Below, in pieces: positions 54,309-62,131 of a DNA stretch of 64,000 nucleotides (position 1 is its first letter; each line of letters starts with the position of its first letter). The translations under genes were made by a program, and so were the position numbers. Location: positions 4,395,501 to 4,459,500 of the forward strand of contig NZ_CP009533.1 in NCBI RefSeq assembly GCF_000761155.1, in the 5' to 3' direction. The stretch is from Pseudomonas rhizosphaerae (GTDB lineage Bacteria; Pseudomonadota; Gammaproteobacteria; Pseudomonadales; Pseudomonadaceae). Under the pieces are notes generated by a model. The model saw only the letters and a list, made by a program, of their open reading frames with translations, was not told where the DNA came from and did no database searches.

Positions 54309-56618
54309 TCAGAAGTGGAAGTTGGTGCTCAACAGTGCCGTGCGTCCCGCCGCCTGGTTGGCGAAGTGGGTGCTGAAAGCCTTGTCGTAATAGGTCTTGT
54401 CGGCCAGGTTCTGCACGTTCAACTGCACGTCGAAGTGCTTGTTGATCTTGTAGCTGGCCATGGCATCCAGGCGCACATAGCTGTTGACCAAGGTGGTGTT
54501 GGCGAGGTTGCCGAACACGTCGTCGACGTAGAAGGCGCCGCCACCGATGGTCAGCTTGGGCGTCAGCTGATAGGTGGTCCACAGGCTGGCGCTGTTGTTC
54601 GGCGTATTGGGCATCTGATTGCCATTGTTGGCGGCGCCCAGCGGCCCGTTGTCCACCACCCGCGCCTCGAGGTAGCTGTAGCCGGCGAACACCTGCCACT
54701 GCTCGGTGAGCTTGCCCGAGGCCGACAGCTCCAGGCCGTCGACGCGAGTCTTGCCGGCGTTCTCGTAGCTGTAGGTGTTGGTCTGTACCCGAGTGTTGTC
54801 CTTCTCGGTACGAAACAGCGCGGCGGTCAGCGACAGGCGCTGGTCGAGCAGGTCCCACTTGGTACCGATTTCGTAGTTGGTGGTTTCCTCCGGCTCCAGG
54901 TCACTGCTCAGCAGGTTGCCCGTGCGGTCGGGCGCACCCCCCAACGGGTTGCCTTCCATGCCTTCACCGACCAGCGCACCAGGCGGCGTGGCGGACGTGG
55001 CATAGGACACATAGACGCTGCCGTTTTCGGCCGGCTTCCACACCAGACCCAGCTGGCCGGTGACGAACTCGCTGGTGTCCTCGCTCTTGGCCGTGGTGGC
55101 ACCGGCGGCGGTGTAGGTGCGGTAGTCGGTTTCGAAATGGTCGTAGCGCAGGCCGGCGTTGACTTGCCACTGCGGGCTCAGCTCCAGCGTGTCGAACACG
55201 TAGATCGCCCGCGTCTTGCTCGACGTGTCGGTGCCGGCGTAGTTGCGGGCAATGGCGCCGTTCCACGGATCGTCCGGGTTGGGGTTGGCCAGCGAGGTGC
55301 AGTTGTAGCCACTGGAAGCGATACTGCCGAGGCTGCAGTTGCTGCTGGCACCGGCGGTCCGTGGCGTGGTGTCGGTATTGACGGTGTAGCTGCTGCGGTC
55401 GCTGTCCTCGCGGCTGAACTCGATACCGGTCGAGAAGCTGTTCTTGAATCCACCCACATAGAAATCGCCGAACAGGTCGGTCTGGTTGGTGGTGGTCGCG
55501 GTATTGCCGACGCGGCTGTTGGCACGGCGCCAGACACTGCCGTTATTGACGTTGCGCTGGCTGTCGTCGGGCTGGGTGAGGATGTAGTCCTGCATGGTAT
55601 TGCCGTGGCGCAGGGTGTTCTTCACGGTCAAGGCGTCGGTGAGGTCGTGCTCGATGGCGAAGGTACTAATGTCGCTGCGAGTCTTGCGGAAATCACGGTC
55701 GCTCAGGCCATAGAAGTTGCTGCTGCGGCCGCCGTCCTGGGGCTTGTCCGGATTGGCCGAGGTACGCCCCGCGTTGCCCGCGGCCGGAATGCTGTAGGGA
55801 ATCCCCGAATCGGGCAGGTCATCGCTTTCCAGGTGGTAGTAATCGAGGAAGACCCGCGTATCGGTGCCAAGGCCGAAGGCCAGGGAAGGCGCAATGCCCC
55901 AACGGTCGTAGTCGACCTGGTCGCGTCCGGCCACGTTGCTCTGGTGGCTCATGAGGTTGAGGCGTCCGGCAGCGCTGTCGCTGAACTGGTAGTTGCCGTC
56001 CAGCGTATAGCGCTGGGTCTGGTCCGAGCCCCAGGTGAAGCCACCGTCCAGCGAGTCGCCCAGATGCGCTTTCTTGCTCACCAGGTTGATGGTGCCGCCC
56101 GCAGCGCCACGGCCGCCGATGGCCGAGTTGGGGCCCTTGCTGACCTCGATGGATTCCACCGCGAAGATTTCGCGGCTCTGCGCGCCGGCATCCCGCACGC
56201 CATCCAGATAAGTATCGCCCTGGGCATCGAAGCCGCGGATGAACGGCCGGTCACCCTGTGGGTTACCGCCTTCACCGGCGCCAAAGGTGATGCCGGGCAC
56301 GGTGCGCAAAGCGTCCTGCAGATTGAGCGCGCCGGTGTCCTTGATCACCTGTTGCGGTACCACCGTCACCGAGCGCGGGGTATCGACCAAGGGCGCGGTG
56401 TACTTGGTGGAGGAGGCACGTTCGGCCTGATAGGACGTCGGCTCCTGAGCTTCGCCGGTGATGCTGGTGGCTCCCAGCGATACCGAAGCGGCCTTGGCTT
56501 CGTCGGCGGCAGCGGCGTGTGCCGTTTGCACGGCGCACGTGGCGCCTAGGGCCATGCCGATGGCAGAGGCGAGCAGCCGTGGCGATGAGCCCGGAATGAT
56601 TGGATGTTGGCGGTTCAT
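54309..56618 (-). CDS. piuA: TonB-dependent siderophore receptor PiuA-like
   Basis: 769 residues. Signal peptide with SAIGMALGATCAVQTAHAAA, plug domain (YTAPLVDTPRSVTVVPQQVI, DTGALNLQDALRTVPGITFG, FIRGFDAQGDTYLDGVRDAG, GPNSAIGGRGAAGGTINLVS) and a 22-strand barrel ending in a terminal Phe (LSTNFHF), the outer-membrane sorting signal. In P. aeruginosa PiuA takes up catechol-type siderophores and siderophore-antibiotics. A Fur-like box lies upstream and piuC is divergent. Confidence 0.93.
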   Translation of the reverse strand: MNRQHPIIPGSSPRLLASAIGMALGATCAVQTAHAAAADEAKAASVSLGATSITGEAQEPTSYQAERASSTKYTAPLVDTPRSVTVVPQQVIKDTGALNLQDALRTVPGITFGAGEGGNPQGDRPFIRGFDAQGDTYLDGVRDAGAQSREIFAVESIEVSKGPNSAIGGRGAAGGTINLVSKKAHLGDSLDGGFTWGSDQTQRYTLDGNYQFSDSAAGRLNLMSHQSNVAGRDQVDYDRWGIAPSLAFGLGTDTRVFLDYYHLESDDLPDSGIPYSIPAAGNAGRTSANPDKPQDGGRSSNFYGLSDRDFRKTRSDISTFAIEHDLTDALTVKNTLRHGNTMQDYILTQPDDSQRNVNNGSVWRRANSRVGNTATTTNQTDLFGDFYVGGFKNSFSTGIEFSREDSDRSSYTVNTDTTPRTAGASSNCSLGSIASSGYNCTSLANPNPDDPWNGAIARNYAGTDTSSKTRAIYVFDTLELSPQWQVNAGLRYDHFETDYRTYTAAGATTAKSEDTSEFVTGQLGLVWKPAENGSVYVSYATSATPPGALVGEGMEGNPLGGAPDRTGNLLSSDLEPEETTNYEIGTKWDLLDQRLSLTAALFRTEKDNTRVQTNTYSYENAGKTRVDGLELSASGKLTEQWQVFAGYSYLEARVVDNGPLGAANNGNQMPNTPNNSASLWTTYQLTPKLTIGGGAFYVDDVFGNLANTTLVNSYVRLDAMASYKINKHFDVQLNVQNLADKTYYDKAFSTHFANQAAGRTALLSTNFHF

Positions 56619-56661
56619 GATGGAAAACCTTCCCCAAGGTTATGAGGCGGCGGATCATAAT

Positions 56662-56680
56662 GTAAATGAATATTTGTATC
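56662..56680 (-). promoter_or_regulatory. Candidate Fur box between piuA and piuC
   Basis: The minus strand reads GATACAAATATTCATTTAC, 13 of 19 matches to GATAATGATAATCATTATC. It lies 44 bp before the piuA start inside the AT-rich divergent region 56619-56825, where iron control of both genes is expected. Confidence 0.6.
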
Positions 56681-56825
56681 AATTGCGAAATGTTGCTATC
56701 CGAGAAGGGGTTACATTCCGTACAATTTCGAAGGCGATTCGTGGGCATTCTTCCCTGCGCATGCGTGTACATCGGCAATGGGAATCAATACCATTGCTGC
56801 CTTTTCTGGCTTGCGGTAACTGTCC

Positions 56826-57506
56826 ATGCTCCTACACATTCCCGGCTTGTTCGCGCGTGACGAGGTGCTGCGCATTCGCCAGGCCCTGGAGCAGGCCGAT
56901 TGGGCCGACGGCCGCATCACGGCGGGCCATCAGTCGGCCAAGGCCAAGCACAACCTGCAGCTGCCCGAAGGCCATCCGCTGGCGCTGGAAATAGGCGCAG
57001 CCTTGCTCGAGCGGCTGTGGGCCAACCCGCTGTTCATGTCGGCGGCGTTGCCCAACAAGGTGTTTCCACCGCTGCTCAACTGCTACACGGCGGGCGGAAG
57101 TTTCGATTTCCACATCGACAACGCCGTGCGCCAGGCCAAGGGCAGTGTCGAGCGCGTCCGTACCGACCTGTCTTCGACTCTGTTCTTCAGCGACCCCGAG
57201 GACTACGACGGCGGTGAACTGGTCATCCAGGACACCTTCGGCACGCGCGAGGTCAAGCTGCCTGCGGGCGACCTGCTGCTGTACCCGGCCACCAGCCTGC
57301 ACAAGGTACGGGCCGTCAGCCGCGGCGCGCGTTTCGCGTCCTTCTTCTGGACGCAAAGCCTGGTCCGTGAAGACAGCCAGCGTGCGCTGCTGTTCGAGAT
57401 GGACGGGGCGATCCAGCAGTTGAGCCGTGACGTTCCCGATCACCCCTCGCTGATTCAACTCACCGGCACCTATCACAACCTGCTGCGGCGCTGGGTGGAC
57501 GTATGA
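56826..57506 (+). CDS. piuC: PKHD-type Fe(II)/2-oxoglutarate hydroxylase PiuC
   Basis: 226 residues, the normal length for this family. The iron triad is His96 and Asp98 ([10 protein letters not shown]) with His159 ([12 protein letters not shown]), and Arg169 is the 2-oxoglutarate ligand. [20 protein letters not shown] (in part) is the family core. Found beside TonB receptors as an iron-starvation gene; its substrate is unknown. It overlaps the Sel1 gene by four bases. Confidence 0.94.
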   Translation: MLLHIPGLFARDEVLRIRQALEQADWADGRITAGHQSAKAKHNLQLPEGHPLALEIGAALLERLWANPLFMSAALPNKVFPPLLNCYTAGGSFDFHIDNAVRQAKGSVERVRTDLSSTLFFSDPEDYDGGELVIQDTFGTREVKLPAGDLLLYPATSLHKVRAVSRGARFASFFWTQSLVREDSQRALLFEMDGAIQQLSRDVPDHPSLIQLTGTYHNLLRRWVDV

Positions 57507-58261
57507 GTGCCGACTGGCGCCTGCGTCGCCTGGAAGTTCTGGACAACGAGCAACTGCAGGCGATGCTCGCCGCCGACCCGCGCAAGGCGGCGCAGGCGTT
57601 GGTGATCGCCGCAGGGCAGGGGGTCGTCGATGCCCAGGCCCTGCTCGGGCAGATTCTGCTCGACGGCCGCGGCATCGAGCGCGATGCCGCGCTCGCATTG
57701 AAGTGGTTTGCCATTGCGGCCAGCCGAGGCCACGCCATGGCGCACAACATGCTCGGCCGCTGCCATGAACACGGCTGGGGCTGCGAAGCCAGCGCCGAAC
57801 GGGCGGCCGGGCACTATCTCCACGCCGCCCGTGCCGGGCTCGACTGGGGTTTGTACAACCTGGCCAACCTGTGGGGCACCGGACGTGGTCTTGCGCTCGA
57901 CCACGCGCGGGCCTTCGCCTGTTACCTGCAGGCGGCCACCATGGGCCATGCCAAGTCCATGAACCTGGTAGGGCGCTATCTGGAGCAGGGGCTGGTGATG
58001 GCTGCCGATCTGCCTGCGCCAAAGGTCTGGTACAAGCGTTCGGCGCAGGCCGGGGATTTTCGCGGGCAGTTCAGCCATGCCGCGATGCTGGCCGAGGAGG
58101 GCGATATCGACACGGCAGTGATGTGGCTGCAGCGAGCACTGGAAGGGGGCAATACGAATTTTCTACGCAGCAGCGTGGCGGTGCTGGAGCAGGCCAGGCA
58201 GCCAGCCATCAAGGCGATGGCGACGCTTTATGCGCAGCGCTTGCAAGCGCTGGAAGGGTAG
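57503..58261 (+). CDS. Sel1-repeat (TPR-like) protein
   Basis: 252 residues made of about five Sel1-like repeats ([100 protein letters not shown]). No signal peptide. It corresponds to the PA4516-type gene next to piuC in P. aeruginosa. Sel1 proteins are protein-protein adaptors; its link to iron uptake comes only from position and translational coupling with piuC. Confidence 0.9.
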   Translation: MSADWRLRRLEVLDNEQLQAMLAADPRKAAQALVIAAGQGVVDAQALLGQILLDGRGIERDAALALKWFAIAASRGHAMAHNMLGRCHEHGWGCEASAERAAGHYLHAARAGLDWGLYNLANLWGTGRGLALDHARAFACYLQAATMGHAKSMNLVGRYLEQGLVMAADLPAPKVWYKRSAQAGDFRGQFSHAAMLAEEGDIDTAVMWLQRALEGGNTNFLRSSVAVLEQARQPAIKAMATLYAQRLQALEG

Positions 58262-58293
58262 ACCTGCAGGCAGCGCCAAGGCTGCCTGCAGGT
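58262..58293. terminator. Bidirectional terminator hairpin
   Basis: ACCTGCAGGCAGC and GCTGCCTGCAGGT form a perfect 13-bp stem with a 6-nt loop, starting right after the Sel1 gene stop and ending 10 nt before the convergent speC stop. Confidence 0.8.
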
Positions 58294-58302
58294 ATACGCT
58301 AC

Positions 58303-59466
58303 TTAGATGTAGAACGACTTCAAAGGCGGGAAGCCGTTGAATTCCACCGCACTGTAGCTGGTGGTGTAGGCACCGGTGGACAGCCAGTACAGGCGGTCAC
58401 CGATGGCCAGGTTCAACGGCAGGCCGTATTTGTAGTGCTCGTACATGATGTCGGCGCTGTCGCAGGTCGGGCCGGCGATCACCACTTCTTCCATCTCGCC
58501 TTTCTTCTCGGTCCAGATCGGGAACTTGATGGACTCGTCCATGGTTTCGATCAGGCCGCTGAACTTGCCCACGTCGGTGTACACCCAGCGCTCGACCGCG
58601 GTACGCGACTTGCGGGCTACCAGCACCACTTCACTGACCAGGATGCCGGCGTTGGCGATCAACGAACGGCCTGGTTCAAGGATGATTTCCGGCAGCTCGT
58701 CACCGAAGTCTTCCTTGAGAAAACGGATGATTTCCTCGGCATAGGTTTCCAGGCTGTTGGTACGGGTGATGTAGTTGGCCGGGAAGCCGCCGCCCATGTT
58801 GATCAGCTTGAGGACAATGCCGTCTTCTTCCTTGAGGCGTTCGAAGATCACCTTGACCTTGGCGATCGCCGCGTCCCAGACGCTGATGTCGCGCTGCTGC
58901 GAGCCGACGTGGAAGGAGATGCCGTAGGGCACCAGGCCCAGGTCGCGTGCCAGGATCAGCAGGTCCATGGCCATGTCGGTCTGGCAGCCGAACTTGCGCG
59001 ACAATGGCCAGTCGGCCGTGGTCGAGCCTTCGGTGAGGATCCGCACGTAGACCTTCGAACCCGGTGCGGCCTTGGCGATGTTGCGCAGGTCGGCTTCGGA
59101 GTCCGTGGCGTACAGGCGCACACCCTTGTCGTAGAAGTAGCGGATGTCCTTGGATTTCTTGATGGTGTTGCCGTAGCTGATGCGCTCCGGACCCACGCCC
59201 TGGTTCATGACCTTGTCCAGCTCGTAGATCGAGGCGATGTCGAAGCTCGAACCCTTGTCGCGCAGCAGGTCGATGATCTCCACGGCCGGGTTGGCCTTGA
59301 CCGCGTAATACACCTTGGCAAATTCGAACCCGGCGCGCAGGTCATCGTAGGCCTTGCTGATCATGGCGGTATCGATGAGTACGAAGGGGGTTTCTTGCTT
59401 GTCGGCGAACGCCTTCATCTTGTTGAAGGTATCGCGTGCGAAGTAGTCTTCGACGTTGATCGACAT
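58303..59466 (-). CDS. speC: Ornithine/lysine decarboxylase, alanine-racemase fold
   Basis: 387 residues from ATG 59466. The PLP lysine is K57 in VYYAVKANPAVEI; other ODC-type motifs are GVRLYATDSEADL, SFHVGSQQ, INMGGGFPANY, EPGRSLIANAG and the catalytic Cys in GPTCDSADIM. It makes putrescine (or cadaverine) from ornithine (or lysine) in the cytoplasm. Its place after piuC and the Sel1 gene matches PA4519 speC. Confidence 0.94.
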   Translation of the reverse strand: MSINVEDYFARDTFNKMKAFADKQETPFVLIDTAMISKAYDDLRAGFEFAKVYYAVKANPAVEIIDLLRDKGSSFDIASIYELDKVMNQGVGPERISYGNTIKKSKDIRYFYDKGVRLYATDSEADLRNIAKAAPGSKVYVRILTEGSTTADWPLSRKFGCQTDMAMDLLILARDLGLVPYGISFHVGSQQRDISVWDAAIAKVKVIFERLKEEDGIVLKLINMGGGFPANYITRTNSLETYAEEIIRFLKEDFGDELPEIILEPGRSLIANAGILVSEVVLVARKSRTAVERWVYTDVGKFSGLIETMDESIKFPIWTEKKGEMEEVVIAGPTCDSADIMYEHYKYGLPLNLAIGDRLYWLSTGAYTTSYSAVEFNGFPPLKSFYI

Positions 59467-59814
59467 GCTAGGGACTCCTGGTGGCAAACGTCGTGAATAT
59501 AAATGGGCTCAAATGACCATCCTCCGTATCCCCACTTTGGTTCGCCTACTTCCCAAGGCATGTCGGGCGAAAGCAAAAAGGCCACGGAAAGCTGCTTTCC
59601 GATGGCCTGTTGTCTCGTCGTCAGTACTTGAGCCGGATGGATCGTTTCCAGCATGGACGGTCGGCGCGAACTTTAGGGCGTGGAAGGCTTGAGAGCAACT
59701 AAAAATGTCGCGTTTTCGTACGTTGCCGACGGGGCCGGCAGTGGAACCCTTCAGCGATTCCCTTTTAACCGACCCACATGACCGCATGATGTTCCCGCCT
59801 GGCTGCCCCGCCGG
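59467..59814. other. speC leader and intergenic region
   Basis: 348 bp between speC and the upstream lyase gene, both on the minus strand. It holds one intrinsic terminator (59572-59608) and presumably the speC promoter. No ORF here is supported. Confidence 0.5.
59572..59608 (-). terminator. Intrinsic terminator upstream of speC
   Basis: On the minus strand GGCCATCGGAAAG and CTTTCCGTGGCC pair around CAG and are followed by TTTTTGCTTT. It can end the transcript of the 59815 gene, whose stop lies about 207 nt earlier; a role as an attenuator in a long speC leader is also possible. Confidence 0.8.
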
Positions 59815-60684
59815 TCATTCCTTGACGTTCATGAACTCCTTGGCCCAACCCACGTAACTCTCTGGATGGGTGTAGGTGTGAGTGAGCTCGGTGGCGCTCA
59901 GGTCGGTGCTCTTGCTGAACTGCTGGCGCTGTTCGCGCAGTGAATCGTAGGTGGCCTTGATGGCTGCAAAATAGGCACCATGGCCCGCCACCACGACCCG
60001 CACGCCCAGTGCGGCCAGGCGTTCGTCGTCGTGCAGTGCCGGGTTGCCGTAGGTCACCAGCATCAGTGGCACGCTGAGGTTTTCGGCAATCTGTTCCAGG
60101 TGCTCGAAATCCTTCACGCCGACCATGCAGATACCGTCGGCACCGGCCGCCTGATAGGCCTGGGTACGGCTGATGACTTCCTGAGTGGACAGCACACCGG
60201 CGTGGGTGCGGGCGATGATGGTCAGCTCGGGGTCGACCCGCGCCTCCAGCGCTGCGCGGATCTTGCCAACGCCCTCGGCCACCGAGATGAGGTCGGTGGA
60301 GCGGCGGCCGAACTGCGCCGGCAGCAGGGTATCTTCGATGGTCAGCGCACCGATGCCGGCGCGTTCCAGCTCGACCACCGTGCGCATCACGTTCAGCGCG
60401 TTGCCATAGCCGTGGTCGGCATCGGCAATCACCGGCAGCTGTGCCACACGACCGATGCGCGTGGCCTGTTCGGCGAACTCGGAAAGGGTGATCAGCGCAA
60501 AGTCGGGGGCAGCCAGCACCTGTAGCGAGGCCACCGAGCCCCCAAGGATACCGACCTCGAAGCCCAGGTCGGCGGCAATGCGGGCGGACATCGGATCGAA
60601 CACGGAAGCGGTGTGATAGCACTGTTTTGAAGCAAGCAGCTCACGGAACTGGCGACGCAGGGCCGTGTGAGAAACTTTGGGCAT
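59815..60684 (-). CDS. Oxaloacetate decarboxylase (isocitrate lyase/PEP mutase superfamily)
   Basis: 289 residues of the PEP mutase/isocitrate lyase barrel ([77 protein letters not shown]). The Asp-rich DADHGYGN is the magnesium site. The sequence fits the PA4872-type oxaloacetate decarboxylases, which lack the isocitrate lyase KKCGH loop. Monocistronic, divergent from the MFS gene. Confidence 0.85.
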   Translation of the reverse strand: MPKVSHTALRRQFRELLASKQCYHTASVFDPMSARIAADLGFEVGILGGSVASLQVLAAPDFALITLSEFAEQATRIGRVAQLPVIADADHGYGNALNVMRTVVELERAGIGALTIEDTLLPAQFGRRSTDLISVAEGVGKIRAALEARVDPELTIIARTHAGVLSTQEVISRTQAYQAAGADGICMVGVKDFEHLEQIAENLSVPLMLVTYGNPALHDDERLAALGVRVVVAGHGAYFAAIKATYDSLREQRQQFSKSTDLSATELTHTYTHPESYVGWAKEFMNVKE

Positions 60685-60913
60685 GATCGCTCCTGATTCT
60701 GGCGAAACCCCAGTTGCCTATTGCGCAGGGTTTCTGGAACTTTATCGATTCTTCATGGGTTTTTAGTGACTGGCGCCAGTTTATCACCGCGCGGTCGAAG
60801 TTGTATTCGTTGACGCCATTGCGCCGTGCCAGTTTCACCCGTGTCGGCAACTGGCGACGGCGCACGCAAAATGGCAGAGTGTCCGGCCATGCCTGCCTGC
60901 CAACGGAATCCCC

Positions 60914-62131
60914 ATGGCCACCACTCCAACAACAAGCACCCTCGATAACGCGCCCGGCGCTGCGCAGACCAGCCCGCTGGTGATGCGCATCCTTGGCGCC
61001 TGTGCGCTCGCCCACCTGGTCAACGACCTGATCCAGGCCGTGCTGCCGTCGATCTACCCCATGCTCAAGGCCAGCTACGGCCTGACCTTCACCCAGGTCG
61101 GCCTGATCACCTTGACCTTCCAGGTCACCGCGTCACTGCTGCAACCCTGGATCGGCTTCTATACCGACCGCCATCCCAAGCCGCTGCTGTTGCCGGCCGG
61201 CATGGTCTGCACGCTGATCGGCATCATGCTGTTGTCCACGGTCGGCAGCTTTCCGATGATTCTCCTGGCATCGGCCCTGATCGGCATCGGCTCCTCGACC
61301 TTCCACCCGGAAACCTCGCGGGTGGCGCGGTTGGCTTCCGGGGGACGCTTCGGTCTGGCGCAGTCCACCTTCCAGGTGGGCGGCAACACTGGATCAGCGT
61401 TTGGCCCGCTGCTGGCGGCCGCCATCGTCATTCCGTACGGCCAGGGGCACGTGGCCTGGTTCGGCCTGGTCGCAGTATTCGCCGTGGCGCTGCTGTACGC
61501 CATCAGCCGCTGGTACCGTGGCCATCTCAACCAGTTCAAGGCGCGCGCCGGTCAGCGTGCCAGCCACGGGCTGTCCAAGGGACGGGTCAAGGCCGCGCTG
61601 GTGGTCCTGGCGCTGCTGGTGTTCTCCAAGTACTTCTACATGGCCAGCTTCACCAGTTACTTCACCTTCTACCTGATCGAGAAGTTCGACCTGTCGGTGG
61701 CCAGTTCGCAACTGCACCTGTTCCTGTTCCTTGGCGCGGTGGCGGCCGGTACCTTTTTCGGTGGGCCCATCGGCGACAAGATCGGCCGCAAGGCGGTGAT
61801 CTGGTTCTCGATCCTGGGGTCGGCGCCGTTCACCTTGATGCTGCCCTACGTCGACCTGTTCTGGACCAGCGTGTTGAGCGTGGTCATCGGCTTCATCCTG
61901 GCTTCTGCCTTCTCCGCCATCGTGGTGTACGCGCAGGAACTGGTGCCGGGCAACGTGGGCATGATCGCGGGCGTGTTCTTCGGCCTGATGTTCGGTTTCG
62001 GCGGTATCGGCGCAGCGCTGCTGGGGCATCTGGCAGACATCCACGGCATCGAGTACGTGTACTGGCTGTGCTCGTTCCTGCCGCTGTTCGGCATTCTGAC
62101 GATCCTGCTGCCCAGCACCAAGAAGGTCTAG
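60914..62131 (+). CDS. MFS transporter, fosmidomycin resistance (Fsr) family
   Basis: 405 residues with twelve membrane segments. ILGACALAHLVNDLIQAVLP, GIGSSTFHPETSRVARLASG, GLAQSTFQVGGNTGSAFGPL and FGGPIGDKIGRKAV match the Fsr branch of the major facilitator superfamily. The likely role is drug export from the inner membrane; the natural substrate is unknown. Its TAG stop shares the palindrome CTAG with the stop of the convergent GGDEF-EAL gene. Confidence 0.9.
   Translation: MATTPTTSTLDNAPGAAQTSPLVMRILGACALAHLVNDLIQAVLPSIYPMLKASYGLTFTQVGLITLTFQVTASLLQPWIGFYTDRHPKPLLLPAGMVCTLIGIMLLSTVGSFPMILLASALIGIGSSTFHPETSRVARLASGGRFGLAQSTFQVGGNTGSAFGPLLAAAIVIPYGQGHVAWFGLVAVFAVALLYAISRWYRGHLNQFKARAGQRASHGLSKGRVKAALVVLALLVFSKYFYMASFTSYFTFYLIEKFDLSVASSQLHLFLFLGAVAAGTFFGGPIGDKIGRKAVIWFSILGSAPFTLMLPYVDLFWTSVLSVVIGFILASAFSAIVVYAQELVPGNVGMIAGVFFGLMFGFGGIGAALLGHLADIHGIEYVYWLCSFLPLFGILTILLPSTKKV

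Noticed and set aside
54300..56549. 749-codon plus-strand ORF opposite piuA
   Set aside because: Antisense shadow of a clear TonB receptor; low-complexity Val/Gly product.
57871..59496. 541-codon plus-strand ORF opposite speC
   Set aside because: Antisense shadow of speC and the end of the Sel1 gene.
59572..59608. Polyamine riboswitch upstream of speC
   Set aside because: Only a single terminator hairpin is visible, with no competing structure; it is explained as the end of the upstream gene.
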